Assembly: GCA_004322365.1 (NCBI GenBank)
Contig: SCTS01000003.1
Location: 1 to 64,000, forward strand
Direction of reading: 5' to 3'
DNA: 64,000 nt
Origin: Patescibacteria group bacterium
GTDB taxonomy: Bacteria; Patescibacteria; Paceibacteria; UBA9973; UBA2103
Of this stretch, positions 42,049-51,129 are shown piece by piece. Every line of letters begins with the position of its first letter. The stretch's first letter is position 1. A model generated the notes under the pieces. That model was given only the letters and a program-made list of their open reading frames with translations. It was not told where the DNA came from and searched no databases. The position numbers and the translations under genes are program-made.

Positions 42049-42119
42049 TCTTCAACTCCTTTCGTTCGCTCAGTGCAACAACTTACAGCGATTATTTTTC
42101 TAAGCACTACAAAAAGCCT

Positions 42120-42157
42120 GTATAGTATAAATTAACGACCGTTAACTTATACTATAC
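42120..42157. repeat. Palindrome family member 1 (38 bp)
   Basis: The left arm GTATAGTATAAATTAACG pairs with CGTTAACTTATACTATAC around an AC centre with one mismatch (18 of 19 pairs). The same palindrome occurs at 57502-57547 and 57912-57953 with compensatory differences. On the minus strand it is followed by CTTTTTG, so it could terminate transcription in that direction. Confidence 0.85.
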
Positions 42158-42217
42158 CGAGTAAGATGGGTAGTATTTTGTTTAATGCTTTAATTTTGGG
42201 CGGTATATAATAAAAAA

Positions 42218-42796
42218 ATGAAAGATCGATCATACCGAAAACCTCTGATGCCTGAAAATGCGAAGCGTGTTTTTGAAGGTGAAATTTTTGACATGTATCA
42301 GTGGGAACAAGGGCTCTACGATGGAACTTCTGCAACTTTTGAAAAAGGTTCTCGTCCCGATACCGCGATCGTTTTTCCTATTATGGAAGACGGACAGATT
42401 TTGATAATTGAAGACTCGCAACCTCATCGAGAGACAGTTCTTACTACTGTTGCAGGCAGGATAGAGTTTAACGAAACTCCTGAAGAGGCTGCCAAGCGGG
42501 AACTCTTGGAAGAGACAGGTTATGAAGCAAATACATGGGAATCTTTTTACACAGTTACCCCAGTCGAGAAACTTGATTGGGTTAATTATGTTTTTATCGC
42601 AAAAGGATGTAGAAAAGTAAAAGATCAACAGCCTGACGCAGGGGAGAAAATAACTGTACGCTCAGTCACATTTGAGGAACTTATTTCACTTGCTTCGGAA
42701 GGGGAGTTGCGGGGCAGGGATTTCAGAATCATGGTACTTCAGGCAATGTTAAATCCTGAAAAAATGAAAGATTTACGAAAGAGGTTTGCCAACTAG
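42218..42796 (+). CDS. Nudix hydrolase (ADP-ribose pyrophosphatase-like)
   Basis: This 192-aa protein has a complete Nudix box, GRIEFNETPEEAAKRELLEE followed by TG (~80-101), that binds Mg and cleaves nucleoside diphosphates linked to X. The flanking layout (PDTAIVFPIMEDGQILIIED before and VTPVEKLDWVNYVFIAKG after) resembles ADP-ribose or GDP-sugar pyrophosphatases. The substrate is not certain. TATAAT (42206-42211) ends 6 nt before the ATG, predicting a leaderless mRNA. Confidence 0.9.
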   Translation: MKDRSYRKPLMPENAKRVFEGEIFDMYQWEQGLYDGTSATFEKGSRPDTAIVFPIMEDGQILIIEDSQPHRETVLTTVAGRIEFNETPEEAAKRELLEETGYEANTWESFYTVTPVEKLDWVNYVFIAKGCRKVKDQQPDAGEKITVRSVTFEELISLASEGELRGRDFRIMVLQAMLNPEKMKDLRKRFAN

Positions 42797-42901
42797 AGGT
42801 GGTATCACGGAACCATGGCATGGTTGAAGTCGGGGTTTGCGCTTTTTCAAACAAACATCCCAGTAAAAAAGTCATTCGTAGCGATGTTGTACACTTAAGG
42901 A

Positions 42902-43633
42902 GTGTACACGACGCTCATATATAAGACGCCGTTCTGGAAAGAGGCCCTTATGGTGTTCATCGCATTTGCATTTATCGGGGTCGGGATGTTAGGCGTGTAT
43001 GTGGCTTACGCAGACGGCAAGTGGGTTGGGTATCTAATCGGACTAATCGCTATTCCGTTAGGTGTTATTGGTGCCATTTTGTCGGTCAGTAGTCGTACAG
43101 TGCTGAGGCTCGATGCAGGTGGTGTATTCGTACAGCCACACTTCCTCTCAAAGCAGACAATCTCGTGGAGCAATATAGAACGGTTCGAAAAATCCATTCA
43201 AACATTCAGCCAGAAGGACCGTTTCGGGTCGAGCGAACATAAGATGGCATACCTTGGAATTTATTTAAAACAGCCACGTGAAGCAGGTGTTGCGTTCGAG
43301 GTTGCTCAAACAGTATTTGAAAATATTGATGCAAAGAATGCTAAGGATCCGCTCATTGCAAAGCAACGGCAGGGACACATTTTTATTTCCGAACTCCTCC
43401 TCCCAGGGAACATCGATACTGTGCTTCGTGAAGTACGCGAATACCATGTGCATATGGTGGGGAACTCGGTTCATTATGAGTCCACGGAGATCTTTCCAAG
43501 TACCAAGGGGTCGTTCAAGCCGTCGATATACATGATCGTAGCCGGAATTGCAGTCGCTGCATTCCTTCTTCTATTTCTCCTTTCATTCATAACTGGCATG
43601 ACACCAGAACGCTTACTCAACTCAGTTTTCTAA
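42902..43633 (+). CDS. Membrane protein with a bacterial PH-like domain
   Basis: Two membrane segments (~15-37, ~42-62) precede a soluble domain that starts RTVLRLDAGGVFVQPHFLSKQTISWSNIERF, here read in parts, the layout of STM3941-like/bacterial PH domains (strand, 'G', strand, 'I.W..I'). A third membrane segment lies at ~210-232. The function is unknown. The GTG at 42902 lies 6 nt after TACACT (42890-42895). No ORF is seen in the short gap on either side. Confidence 0.6.
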   Translation: MYTTLIYKTPFWKEALMVFIAFAFIGVGMLGVYVAYADGKWVGYLIGLIAIPLGVIGAILSVSSRTVLRLDAGGVFVQPHFLSKQTISWSNIERFEKSIQTFSQKDRFGSSEHKMAYLGIYLKQPREAGVAFEVAQTVFENIDAKNAKDPLIAKQRQGHIFISELLLPGNIDTVLREVREYHVHMVGNSVHYESTEIFPSTKGSFKPSIYMIVAGIAVAAFLLLFLLSFITGMTPERLLNSVF

Positions 43634-43735
43634 TCAATACTAAAACGTAAAAGGGTAGTCTACTAGGAGATGGTTTTTCACGTCTGATTTTTTGACGCAA
43701 TGAACAAAAAATTACTATCTATTCTGGAGAGTTTT

Positions 43736-44239
43736 TCACCAAGCCCATTTCACTGATACAAAAGCAATTGCGAGAATACTAAGAAGAGTAATTCCTTGTA
43801 GTGCCATTAATATATATTTATGTGAACGCGCGACATGCGATTTTCTTTTGAGGTAGGCATGCCAGCCTTGATGAATTAAAATTATATTTCCAGTCAGTGC
43901 AAAAATGAGTATTAAGGCAGAGGTGTTTGCGGTGAGCGTTAATGCGTCAAATCCGTAGAGAGCTACACCCGCCCCCACTCCAGCAAATAGTATGTCCAGT
44001 AGTGCATTTTCTGCATCCTCTACGAGGCCAGCCCCAAACTCAAGAGCTTCGTAGAGTACTGCTCCACCAGTGATTGCTATAAAAGCGTAGAGAGTCGGCA
44101 TCTCTAGAAACCACGCGAATGCTCCGAAGGTTAATCCAGAAAGTAGGTGCACGAGCGACCAGAAGTCAGCATAGCGACCATGCGCCCACCCGAAGTTTAC
44201 TAGTTTTGAAGCCGTGCGTTCAAAGTTCAATTTCAGCAT
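43736..44239 (-). CDS. Polytopic membrane protein, VanZ/YjdF-like
   Basis: About five hydrophobic segments in 168 aa. The pattern HLLSGLTFGAFAWFLEM, then LYEALEFGAGLVEDAENALL and DILFAGVGAGVALYG, with conserved acidic residues between helices, resembles VanZ/YjdF-type proteins. I chose ATG 44239 because AGGGAG and TATACT lie directly upstream; longer in-frame starts exist on the upstream side. It is divergent from the DUF1003-like gene, sharing a 75-bp control region. Function unknown. Confidence 0.6.
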   Translation of the reverse strand: MLKLNFERTASKLVNFGWAHGRYADFWSLVHLLSGLTFGAFAWFLEMPTLYAFIAITGGAVLYEALEFGAGLVEDAENALLDILFAGVGAGVALYGFDALTLTANTSALILIFALTGNIILIHQGWHAYLKRKSHVARSHKYILMALQGITLLSILAIAFVSVKWAW

Positions 44240-44314
44240 CTTCTCCCTAGTATACCTTTTCATCCTAAAATATCGTGGTATTCTTTGCGCGTATTCTAAA
44301 AAGAAGAAATACCT

Positions 44315-44833
44315 ATGGACGAAAAACAATTGAACGGGGAGATACGTACTGAAAAGACTCCACGCACGGTGTATTTTTTTGAGTACCTGACACGTTGGAC
44401 TGGTTCCATCCCATCATTGATTGTTCACACAATTCTTTTTGGCGGTGCTTTTGCTTTAGGTTTTCTACATATAGCTCCATGGGATTCTGTGCTTTTAGTA
44501 TTGACGACATTAGTTTCTTTAGAGGCAATCTATCTTTCTTTACTCATTCAAATGACAGTCAATAGACATTCCGAAAGCTTGAAGGAGGTCGGGGAAGACG
44601 TCGAAGGCATTCAGGAGGACATTGAGGAGATTACCGAAGACGTCGAAGGCATTCAGGAGGACATTGAGGAGATTACCGAAGACGTCGAAGGCATTCAGGA
44701 AGATGTTGAAGAAATGACTGAAGAAGATGCTGAAGACGCAGAATTGGAAAAGCGTCACCTCGTGAGCCTAGAGCAGTTAACAAAAGATGTGCAACGGGTC
44801 TTACAGGACTTGGAAAAATTCAAGAAACAGTGA
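44315..44833 (+). CDS. DUF1003-like membrane protein with a repeat coiled coil
   Basis: Two membrane segments (~32-50 and ~56-78), the second containing LTTLVSLEAIYLSLLIQM, resemble DUF1003 proteins. The cytoplasmic tail has three 14-residue repeats of EDVEGIQEDIEEIT (~94-135), which as two heptads each should form a very acidic coiled coil. A basic C-terminal helix follows. DNA repeats are exact over two units (see 44594-44719). Function is unknown; the length of the coil may vary between strains by slippage. Confidence 0.75.
   Translation: MDEKQLNGEIRTEKTPRTVYFFEYLTRWTGSIPSLIVHTILFGGAFALGFLHIAPWDSVLLVLTTLVSLEAIYLSLLIQMTVNRHSESLKEVGEDVEGIQEDIEEITEDVEGIQEDIEEITEDVEGIQEDVEEMTEEDAEDAELEKRHLVSLEQLTKDVQRVLQDLEKFKKQ
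44594..44719 (+). repeat. Three tandem 42-bp coding repeats
   Basis: Units start with GAAGACGTCG at 44594, 44636 and 44678. The first two are identical; the third differs in its second half. The 42-bp period is in frame (14 codons), so unit gain or loss would lengthen or shorten the coiled coil by two heptads. Confidence 0.9.
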
Positions 44834-44960
44834 GAGGTCAGGTGTTAGGTGTTAGGTGTCAGGTTCCAGGTGCCAGCTTTTTCTACCTCTAATTTCAAAG
44901 TCAGAAGCTAAAGGCTATTTAGGCTAGCCCCGAGAGGTTCGGAGTGTTAGAGTATTTGCA

Positions 44961-45713
44961 ATGGAATCTAAAATTCATATCTCGCTGAAAGCGGATTCGT
45001 TTGGAACTCTGTGGGGTATGCCCATCACAAGCAGTCTGCTTATGACATGGTTGGCAATGGGAATCCTCTTCCTTTTCGTGTTTCTGTTTAGGCGCTCCAT
45101 TGCCCTTATACCGGGAAAACTGCAAGCAATGCTTGAGTGGGCGATTGAAGGCGCGATGGCATACATGACCGAGACCCTTGAAGATGCGAAGCTCGCTCGA
45201 CGTTTTTTCCCACTCATAGCAACGCTCTTTCTCTTTATTCTGACCATCAACGAACTCGCGTTCTTCCCTGGTGTAGGAAGCGTAGGATTCTTTACTGAGC
45301 ACGGATTCGCGCCACTACTCCGCCCTTCAACTGCCGACCTCAATACAACACTCGCCCTTACCCTCATCTCAGTTATTATTGTTGAAATCACTGGTGTGGT
45401 AGCGCTGGGATTTTTCCGTTATACAGGGAAATTCATAAATTTCTCGTCCCCACTTAATTTTGTTGTTGGTTTAATTGAATTAGTAAGCGAACTGGGACGC
45501 TTGGTGTCGTTGTCGTTTCGTCTTTTCGGTAACATATTTGCGGGTGAGGTTTTGATTGCGGTGATTGCGCTGTTCGTGCCGTATATTATGCCTATCCCAT
45601 TTATGCTCTTCGAAATTTTTGTTGGTTTTGTTCAAGCTGTTATCTTCTCTTTACTGACTTTGTTTTTCATCAAACTTGCGGTTACGCCCCCTCATGCGAG
45701 CGAAGCTCATTAA
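44961..45713 (+). CDS. atpB: F-type ATP synthase subunit a
   Basis: This is a 250-aa membrane subunit forming the proton half-channels. Six hydrophobic segments are visible. The essential Arg is in SLSFRLFGNIFAGEVLI (~176), the family signature, and the C-terminal helix (FVGFVQAVIFSLLTLFFIKLA) carries the conserved Gln. The N-terminus faces HISLKADSFGTLWGMPITSS. It opens the operon atpBEFHAGDC; the usual atpI is absent. The upstream 44834-44960 stretch is filled with repeated GGTGTTAGGTG-type units. Confidence 0.95.
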   Translation: MESKIHISLKADSFGTLWGMPITSSLLMTWLAMGILFLFVFLFRRSIALIPGKLQAMLEWAIEGAMAYMTETLEDAKLARRFFPLIATLFLFILTINELAFFPGVGSVGFFTEHGFAPLLRPSTADLNTTLALTLISVIIVEITGVVALGFFRYTGKFINFSSPLNFVVGLIELVSELGRLVSLSFRLFGNIFAGEVLIAVIALFVPYIMPIPFMLFEIFVGFVQAVIFSLLTLFFIKLAVTPPHASEAH

Positions 45714-45763
45714 AACTGAGGAAAACCAGCCTCAATTGCTAGCCTAGTGAGGGGAAATTGGTG

Positions 45764-45821
45764 TATACTAGCGAGGTAATTATCAAGCCGTAAGGCATTA
45801 TTTTGTATTAATTAACTATAT
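45764..45821 (+). promoter_or_regulatory. Internal promoter and leader of atpE
   Basis: TATACT at 45764-45769 lies 52 nt before the atpE ATG, giving a leader of about 45 nt with a small hairpin (GCC-GTAA-GGC). A separate promoter would allow the excess of c subunit needed for the ring. Upstream, TGAGG/CCTCA segments could form a weak terminator after atpB. Confidence 0.5.
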
Positions 45822-46049
45822 ATGGACATTGATTCTGCAAAACTGATTGGTATGGCACTCGCCGCAGGTTTGGGTGTGCTTGGACCTGGTATTGGTATTG
45901 GTCTTATTGGAGGACGAGCTATGGACGCAATAGGTCGTAATCCTGATGCATCAGGCAAGATTATTCCAAACATGATCCTTGCTATTGTTTTCACTGAAGC
46001 CTTGGGTATTCTCGCTTTGGTTGTGGCCTTTATCATCAAGTTCGTCTAA
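45822..46049 (+). CDS. atpE: F-type ATP synthase subunit c
   Basis: This 75-aa hairpin of two membrane helices has the polar loop GRNPDA (~40) and the ion-binding Glu in IVFTEALGILALVVAF (~58). The residues around the Glu (TEALGI) lack the polar companions of sodium-binding rings, so proton coupling is more likely. The helix 1 glycine pattern GLGVLGPGIGIGLIGG is typical. The gene has its own leader, consistent with high expression. Confidence 0.96.
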   Translation: MDIDSAKLIGMALAAGLGVLGPGIGIGLIGGRAMDAIGRNPDASGKIIPNMILAIVFTEALGILALVVAFIIKFV

Positions 46050-46077
46050 TTGGTTTGATTTAGAAGGAATCTAAAAT

Positions 46078-46524
46078 ATGGGAGAGCTATTTGCTACATT
46101 CGGTCTTGATGTACGACTGCTTGTTATTCAAGCAGTGAATTTTGGCATCACACTCGTTATACTTTGGTACTTTTTGTATCGACCACTTCTTCGGATAATT
46201 GGTGAACGAAAAGAGAAGATTGCGAAAGGTGTCCGTGATGCCGAAGCAGCAGCTTTCGCTGTTACGGAAATTGAAGAAAAGCGTACTTCAATGCTTTCTG
46301 CCACAGAGCGTGAGGCACAAGGCTTGGTTGAGCGTGCAACTCTCGAGGGTAAGGATGAGCGTGCAAAAATCATAAAAACTGCACAAGAAAGAAGCGACGC
46401 AATACTTGCCGATGCTAAAGCGGAGGCTGTGGAAATGCAACGCCGTGCTCTTGCCGAGTCTGAGAAGGAAATGACTCGTTTGGCAGTGCTTGCTGCAGAA
46501 AAAATTCTTCGAAAACAATCATAA
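46078..46524 (+). CDS. atpF: F-type ATP synthase subunit b
   Basis: This 148-aa peripheral-stalk subunit has one membrane helix (~12-33, QAVNFGITLVILWYFLYRPL) followed by a long charged helix to the end, as expected. AGAAGGAA before the ATG is one of the clearer ribosome-binding sites in the window. It is followed 6 bp later by atpH. Confidence 0.93.
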   Translation: MGELFATFGLDVRLLVIQAVNFGITLVILWYFLYRPLLRIIGERKEKIAKGVRDAEAAAFAVTEIEEKRTSMLSATEREAQGLVERATLEGKDERAKIIKTAQERSDAILADAKAEAVEMQRRALAESEKEMTRLAVLAAEKILRKQS

Positions 46525-46530
46525 ACCACC

Positions 46531-46914
46531 ATGTCACTTGCTAATGCCTATGCTTCAGTTATTAATGAAACTCCACAAGAGCTTCAAAATGCTGATTTTA
46601 CTTTGAAGTTGCTTGCGTTTATGCGTGCACGAGGACACATGTCACTTCTTTCTGAGATTGTGCAAATACTAGAAAATAAACCAAAAGAGGCTGACGCAGT
46701 AGTGACTGTTGCTCACGGGGCAGATTTGAAAGAATTTGCATCTGAAATAAAATCTGCTCTCTCTACATTAGGGGCGGATGCAAAAATACACCGCACCATC
46801 GTTGATGCCCGTGCTGTGGGTGGCTATTCAGTGCGCGCAGGTTCTCAAATAATCGACAACACCTTTAGAACAGCGCTCGTCGACATTTATCAAAAAACAG
46901 TAGGTAGTAGATAA
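46531..46914 (+). CDS. atpH: F-type ATP synthase subunit delta, short form
   Basis: At 127 aa this is about 50 residues shorter than usual delta. The C-terminal part RAVGGYSVRAGSQIIDNTFR (~100-119) matches the delta signature (GGxxIRAGDxxIDGSVR), while the N-terminal helical bundle is reduced to one short segment (LANAYASVINETPQELQNA). The subunit joins the F1 top to the b stalk, so the stalk contact must be altered. Position between atpF and atpA supports the call. Confidence 0.85.
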   Translation: MSLANAYASVINETPQELQNADFTLKLLAFMRARGHMSLLSEIVQILENKPKEADAVVTVAHGADLKEFASEIKSALSTLGADAKIHRTIVDARAVGGYSVRAGSQIIDNTFRTALVDIYQKTVGSR

Positions 46915-46990
46915 TCGGTAGCGCACTTTAAAGCTCGTTACTTACCATTTACTACATACTTTAAACTTGTTACTAACTTACTAATCTCAT

Positions 46991-48550
46991 ATGGACATCA
47001 GCATCATTGAACGCCTCAAGAGAGAAATTGAATCCTTTGCACCAAATGCAAAGCCAACTGAAACGGGCATCGTGCGCAAGGTGGGTGATGGCATTGTTGA
47101 GATAGAAGGTTTGGATGAAGTGTCGATGGCCGAGATGGTTCGCTTTGACGAAGGTTCGGTATCTGATGTGAAAGCAACTATCGCACATGAGGATACACTC
47201 TACGGCGTTGTGTTGAACTTGGAAGAGAATACTGTAAAGGCAATCATCCTTGGAGATTCTTCCCGCATTAAAGAGGGAATGCTTGTGCATCGCACAAAGA
47301 AACTTCTTTCAATACCAGTTGGAGATGCAGTGATTGGTCGCATCGTTGATGCACTTGGAGTTCCTATAGATGGGAAAGGCCCAATCAAGGCGGATGCCAC
47401 GAGTCCTATTGAGCGCGAGGCGTACGGCGTTATTGATAGAGGTCCTGTGAATGTGCCAATGCACACCGGCATTAAAGCAATTGACTCACTGATTCCTATC
47501 GGCCGCGGACAGCGCGAACTCATCATTGGTGACAGAGGCACTGGTAAAACAACGGTTGCTATTGATGCAATTTTGAACCAACTCAATGAACCAAAGGAGA
47601 CACGCCCTATTTGTGTATATGTCGCTATTGGTCAAAAAGAATCAAAGACTGCCCGCATTGCAGCAATGCTTAAAGAGCGCGGTGCGATGGATTACACCAT
47701 TATGGTATCAGCTCCAGCATCAGCGTCAGCAGCATTCCAATTCTTGGCACCGTACGCGGGTGTAACTTTGGGTGAATATTTCATGGATAAAGGCAGAGAT
47801 GTGTTGGTTATCTATGACGATCTTTCCAAGCAAGCTGTTGCGTACCGACAACTCTCTCTTCTCCTTCGTCGTCCTCCTGGACGCGAGGCATACCCTGGAG
47901 ACATTTTCTACCTCCACTCAAGACTTTTGGAACGAGCTGCAAAACTTTCTCCTGAAAAAGGAGGAGGCTCTCTTACGGCACTTCCTATTATTGAAACGCA
48001 AGAAGGTGACATCTCGGCATACATTCCAACCAATGTTATTTCTATTACTGATGGTCAGATGTTCTTGGAAGCGGATCTTTTCAACAAAGGAACGCGCCCT
48101 GCTATCAATGTAGGTATTTCAGTTTCTCGTGTCGGTTCCGCTGCTCAAACAAAAGCTATGAAGAAGGTGTCGGGACGCATCAAGCTCGACCTCGCACAGT
48201 TCCGTGAACTTGAGGCATTCATGCAGTTCTCCCAAGACCTTGATGCTGAAACAAAGAAGACTATCGATGGTGGTCGCCGTCTTTCAGCAATCTTGAACCA
48301 AAACAAAAACGCCCCAATTCCATTTGAGCGACAAGTCGTTGTCATGTACGCAGTCACGAACGGTTTCTTTGATGCCTTTGGTGCAGAGCAGATGGGTGAG
48401 ATAGAGGCGAAGTTTCTTGCATATCTCGACAGGGAAGCAAAGGGAGTTCTTGAAGCTATCCGCACATCTAAAGAAATAGCTAAAGACACAGAAGAAAAAT
48501 TGAAGAGCGCTATTCAATCGTTTGTTTCAACTGTAGATGTGAAAAGCTAA
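46991..48550 (+). CDS. atpA: F-type ATP synthase subunit alpha
   Basis: This 519-aa non-catalytic nucleotide-binding subunit has Walker A IGDRGTGKTTVAID (~178, GDRQTGKT elsewhere), VYVAIGQKESKTARIA, and the Arg finger in VSRVGSAAQTKAMKK (~377). Length and blocks are normal throughout. The 76-bp gap before it contains repeated ACTTACTA/TACTTTAAA units and no ORF. Confidence 0.97.
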   Translation: MDISIIERLKREIESFAPNAKPTETGIVRKVGDGIVEIEGLDEVSMAEMVRFDEGSVSDVKATIAHEDTLYGVVLNLEENTVKAIILGDSSRIKEGMLVHRTKKLLSIPVGDAVIGRIVDALGVPIDGKGPIKADATSPIEREAYGVIDRGPVNVPMHTGIKAIDSLIPIGRGQRELIIGDRGTGKTTVAIDAILNQLNEPKETRPICVYVAIGQKESKTARIAAMLKERGAMDYTIMVSAPASASAAFQFLAPYAGVTLGEYFMDKGRDVLVIYDDLSKQAVAYRQLSLLLRRPPGREAYPGDIFYLHSRLLERAAKLSPEKGGGSLTALPIIETQEGDISAYIPTNVISITDGQMFLEADLFNKGTRPAINVGISVSRVGSAAQTKAMKKVSGRIKLDLAQFRELEAFMQFSQDLDAETKKTIDGGRRLSAILNQNKNAPIPFERQVVVMYAVTNGFFDAFGAEQMGEIEAKFLAYLDREAKGVLEAIRTSKEIAKDTEEKLKSAIQSFVSTVDVKS

Positions 48551-48584
48551 AACCTAGCACCTGAAACCTGACACCTAAAATCCC

Positions 48585-49502
48585 ATGTCTCTCAAGGATA
48601 TAAAAATCAAAATAAAATCTGTTGACCGTACTCGTAAAGTTACGAAGGCAATGGAGTCTGTTTCTGCGGTAAAGATGCGCAAAAGCCAGATACGCGCAAT
48701 TACTTCACGACCATACGCTTCTTCCGCGCTTTCTATTTTGGAACGCATGAGTGTTTCTCTCTCATCTCTCAAACACCCGTTGACAGTTGTGCGCCCTGTT
48801 AAAAAAGCTGCCATTGTTGTAGTGACAAGCGATAAAGGTTTGTGCGGAATATTAAATGCTGCTGTTGTGAAATCCGCCTACACGCTTGCGGAATCACTTG
48901 AAATCCCGCGTGAAGCAATTTCTATCTATGCTTTTGGACGCAAAGGGGCCGAGTTTTTTGATCGCCGTGGATATCAAATTTTAGGAAAATTTGAAAACGT
49001 TTCCGACGATGTTTCTGTTGCTGATTTGGCGCTGGTATCAAACGATATTGCGCGAGCGTTTCTAAGTAAAGAGTTTGATCGTGTTGATGTTGTATACACG
49101 AATTTCAAATCAACCTTTGAGCAAAGTGCTATTGCCCACAAGGTACTACCGCTTTCGATTGAAACAGTTTCTGAAATAGTAAGTGGCATTGCTCCAGTGA
49201 AAGGAAAATTTGCTGTAACAGAGCGAGTGAAAGGCCCTGCATCATACACGGCAGAGCCATCTCAAGAGGTGGTTGTCGATGCTTTGATTCCACGCTTGGT
49301 AAGTGTTCTTTTCTTTCATGCACTTCTGGAGTCTAAAGCATCCGAGCACTCAGCTCGAATGGTTGCTATGAAGAATGCATCTGATAAATCCCGTGACCTC
49401 TCAAAGTTGCTGACGAGAAAGTACAATAAAGCTCGTCAGGCGCTTATTACCAGAGAAGTTTCCGAGATTGTCGGAGGTATTGAGGCGATGGCGACTAGTT
49501 AG
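48585..49502 (+). CDS. atpG: F-type ATP synthase subunit gamma
   Basis: This 305-aa central rotor has conserved ends: the N-terminal coiled coil IKIKSVDRTRKVTKAMESVS AVKM (in parts) and the C-terminal MKNASDKSRDLSKLLTRKYN KARQ (in parts, ~265-290). The central Rossmann-like part includes VTSDKGLCGILNAAV (~82). The ATG follows an ACCTGACACCTAAAA spacer repeat. It ends 33 bp before an unidentified small ORF. Confidence 0.95.
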   Translation: MSLKDIKIKIKSVDRTRKVTKAMESVSAVKMRKSQIRAITSRPYASSALSILERMSVSLSSLKHPLTVVRPVKKAAIVVVTSDKGLCGILNAAVVKSAYTLAESLEIPREAISIYAFGRKGAEFFDRRGYQILGKFENVSDDVSVADLALVSNDIARAFLSKEFDRVDVVYTNFKSTFEQSAIAHKVLPLSIETVSEIVSGIAPVKGKFAVTERVKGPASYTAEPSQEVVVDALIPRLVSVLFFHALLESKASEHSARMVAMKNASDKSRDLSKLLTRKYNKARQALITREVSEIVGGIEAMATS

Positions 49503-49535
49503 AAAGAATAGAAGAACTAATGTAAAATCAAAAAC

Positions 49536-49718
49536 ATGGCATCCCCAGAAAGAAAAGGAGCATTAGATATCTTTAATCTTCCGGGTCGCGGGCGACTTGG
49601 TTTGGCAGGAGGAATGGGCGGAGGCGGAGGCTCATACAGACCTGAACCAGTAAGCCGTCGTGACAATGTGGTAAAGCTGGATGATTTTAGAAAATTGAAG
49701 GAAGATACGAATCAGTAA
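49536..49718 (+). CDS. 60-aa Gly-rich ORF inserted between atpG and atpD
   Basis: The protein contains a central GLAGGMGGGGGSYRPE and a charged C-terminus (VVKLDDFRKLKEDTNQ) that may be helical. It matches no ATP synthase subunit I know. TAAAAT (49523-49528) lies 7 nt before the ATG, so it may be transcribed separately as a leaderless mRNA as well as with the operon. A role as an assembly factor or regulator is possible; a non-functional insertion cannot be excluded, but the frame is clean and codon use looks normal. Confidence 0.6.
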   Translation: MASPERKGALDIFNLPGRGRLGLAGGMGGGGGSYRPEPVSRRDNVVKLDDFRKLKEDTNQ

Positions 49719-49749
49719 ACTCACAAAATTTAATTTACAATAAAAATAT

Positions 49750-51123
49750 ATGCAAGGCACAATCACACAAATCATCGGAACAGTCGCAGACATTCACTTC
49801 GAGACTGATCCTCCTGCAATTCACAATGCTCTCGTTTGGGAAGGTAAAGACCGTGAGGTTGTGTTTGAGGTTGCCCAGCACATTGGCGTAAATCGTGTTC
49901 GTGCCATTTCTCTCTCTGCTACTGATGGGCTTGTGCGAGGTATGAAAGTAAAAGACACAGGCGCACCTATTTCGGTTCCTGTAGGTGAGGCATCACTCGG
50001 CCGTTTGTTTAATGTTCTTGGCAACACAATTGACGGTAAGGGTGAAATTGCAAAAAATGTACCTCGCTCTCCGATTCATCGTGAAGCTCCTCCATTCATT
50101 GAGCAGAGAACTAAAGCAGAAGTGTTTGAAACAGGTTTGAAAGCTATCGACCTCCTCGCTCCTTTCATTAAAGGAGGTAAGGTGGGCTTGTTCGGTGGCG
50201 CAGGTGTGGGCAAGACGGTGTTAATGCAGGAGTTGATTCACAACGTGGCAACTCAGCACGGTGGATATTCAGTGTTTGCTGGTGTAGGTGAGCGTGTGCG
50301 TGAAGGAAACGACCTGTATCACGAAATGGCTGACTCAGGCGTTTTGGAAAAAACTGCACTCGTCTTCGGACAGATGAATGAAGTGCCTGGAAGTCGTGCT
50401 CGCGTGGCACTTTCAGGACTCACGATGGCTGAATACTTCCGCGATGAGATGGGTAAAGACATTCTGTTCTTCATGGACAATGTGTTCCGTTTCGTTCAAG
50501 CAGGATCTGAAGTGTCTTCACTCCTTGGCCGTGTGCCATCAGCAGTGGGTTACCAACCAACACTTGCTGAGGAAATGGGTCAGCTTCAGGAACGCATTAC
50601 CTCAACTACAAAGGGTTCCATTACTTCGGTGCAGGCAATTTATGTGCCAGCCGACGACCTTACCGATCCAGCACCTGCAACAACCTTCTCACACCTCGAC
50701 TCAACAATTGTGCTTTCTCGCCAGCTTGCATCACTGGGTATTTACCCTGCTATCGACCCATTGGAGTCTTCTTCAACGGCGCTCGACCCTGACATCGTCG
50801 GCAAAGACCATTACGAAACTGCGCACGCAGTGAAGCAAATTCTCCAGCGCTATAAGGACCTCCAAGACATCATTGCTATTCTTGGTATTGAAGAACTTTC
50901 AGAGGAAGACAAAAAGATTGTGTATCGCGCTAGAAAGGTGCAGAAATTCCTTTCACAACCAACGCATGTGGCAGAAGTGTTCACAGGTATTAAGGGTGAG
51001 TATGTACCTTTAGAAGAAACAGTTCGTGCTTTCAAGGAGATTGTGGAAGGTAAGCATGATGATAAGAGTGAACAAGACTTCTATATGAAAGGGACCATTG
51101 ATCAGGTTAAGGCAAGTGTTTAG
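49750..51123 (+). CDS. atpD: F-type ATP synthase subunit beta
   Basis: This 457-aa catalytic subunit has Walker A GGAGVGKTVLMQEL (~151), the GERxREGND motif VGERVREGNDLYHEM (~182, catalytic Glu), Walker B DILFFMDNVFRFVQAGSEVS (~237) and the DELSEED loop as EELSEEDK (~380). All are in order. It is the most conserved gene of the operon and shows normal length. Confidence 0.98.
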   Translation: MQGTITQIIGTVADIHFETDPPAIHNALVWEGKDREVVFEVAQHIGVNRVRAISLSATDGLVRGMKVKDTGAPISVPVGEASLGRLFNVLGNTIDGKGEIAKNVPRSPIHREAPPFIEQRTKAEVFETGLKAIDLLAPFIKGGKVGLFGGAGVGKTVLMQELIHNVATQHGGYSVFAGVGERVREGNDLYHEMADSGVLEKTALVFGQMNEVPGSRARVALSGLTMAEYFRDEMGKDILFFMDNVFRFVQAGSEVSSLLGRVPSAVGYQPTLAEEMGQLQERITSTTKGSITSVQAIYVPADDLTDPAPATTFSHLDSTIVLSRQLASLGIYPAIDPLESSSTALDPDIVGKDHYETAHAVKQILQRYKDLQDIIAILGIEELSEEDKKIVYRARKVQKFLSQPTHVAEVFTGIKGEYVPLEETVRAFKEIVEGKHDDKSEQDFYMKGTIDQVKASV

Positions 51124-51129
51124 TGGCCT

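Noticed and set aside
44594..44719. Regular repeats as a possible CRISPR array
   Set aside because: The units are adjacent with no spacers and lie in frame inside a gene; no CRISPR array or cas gene was seen anywhere in the window.
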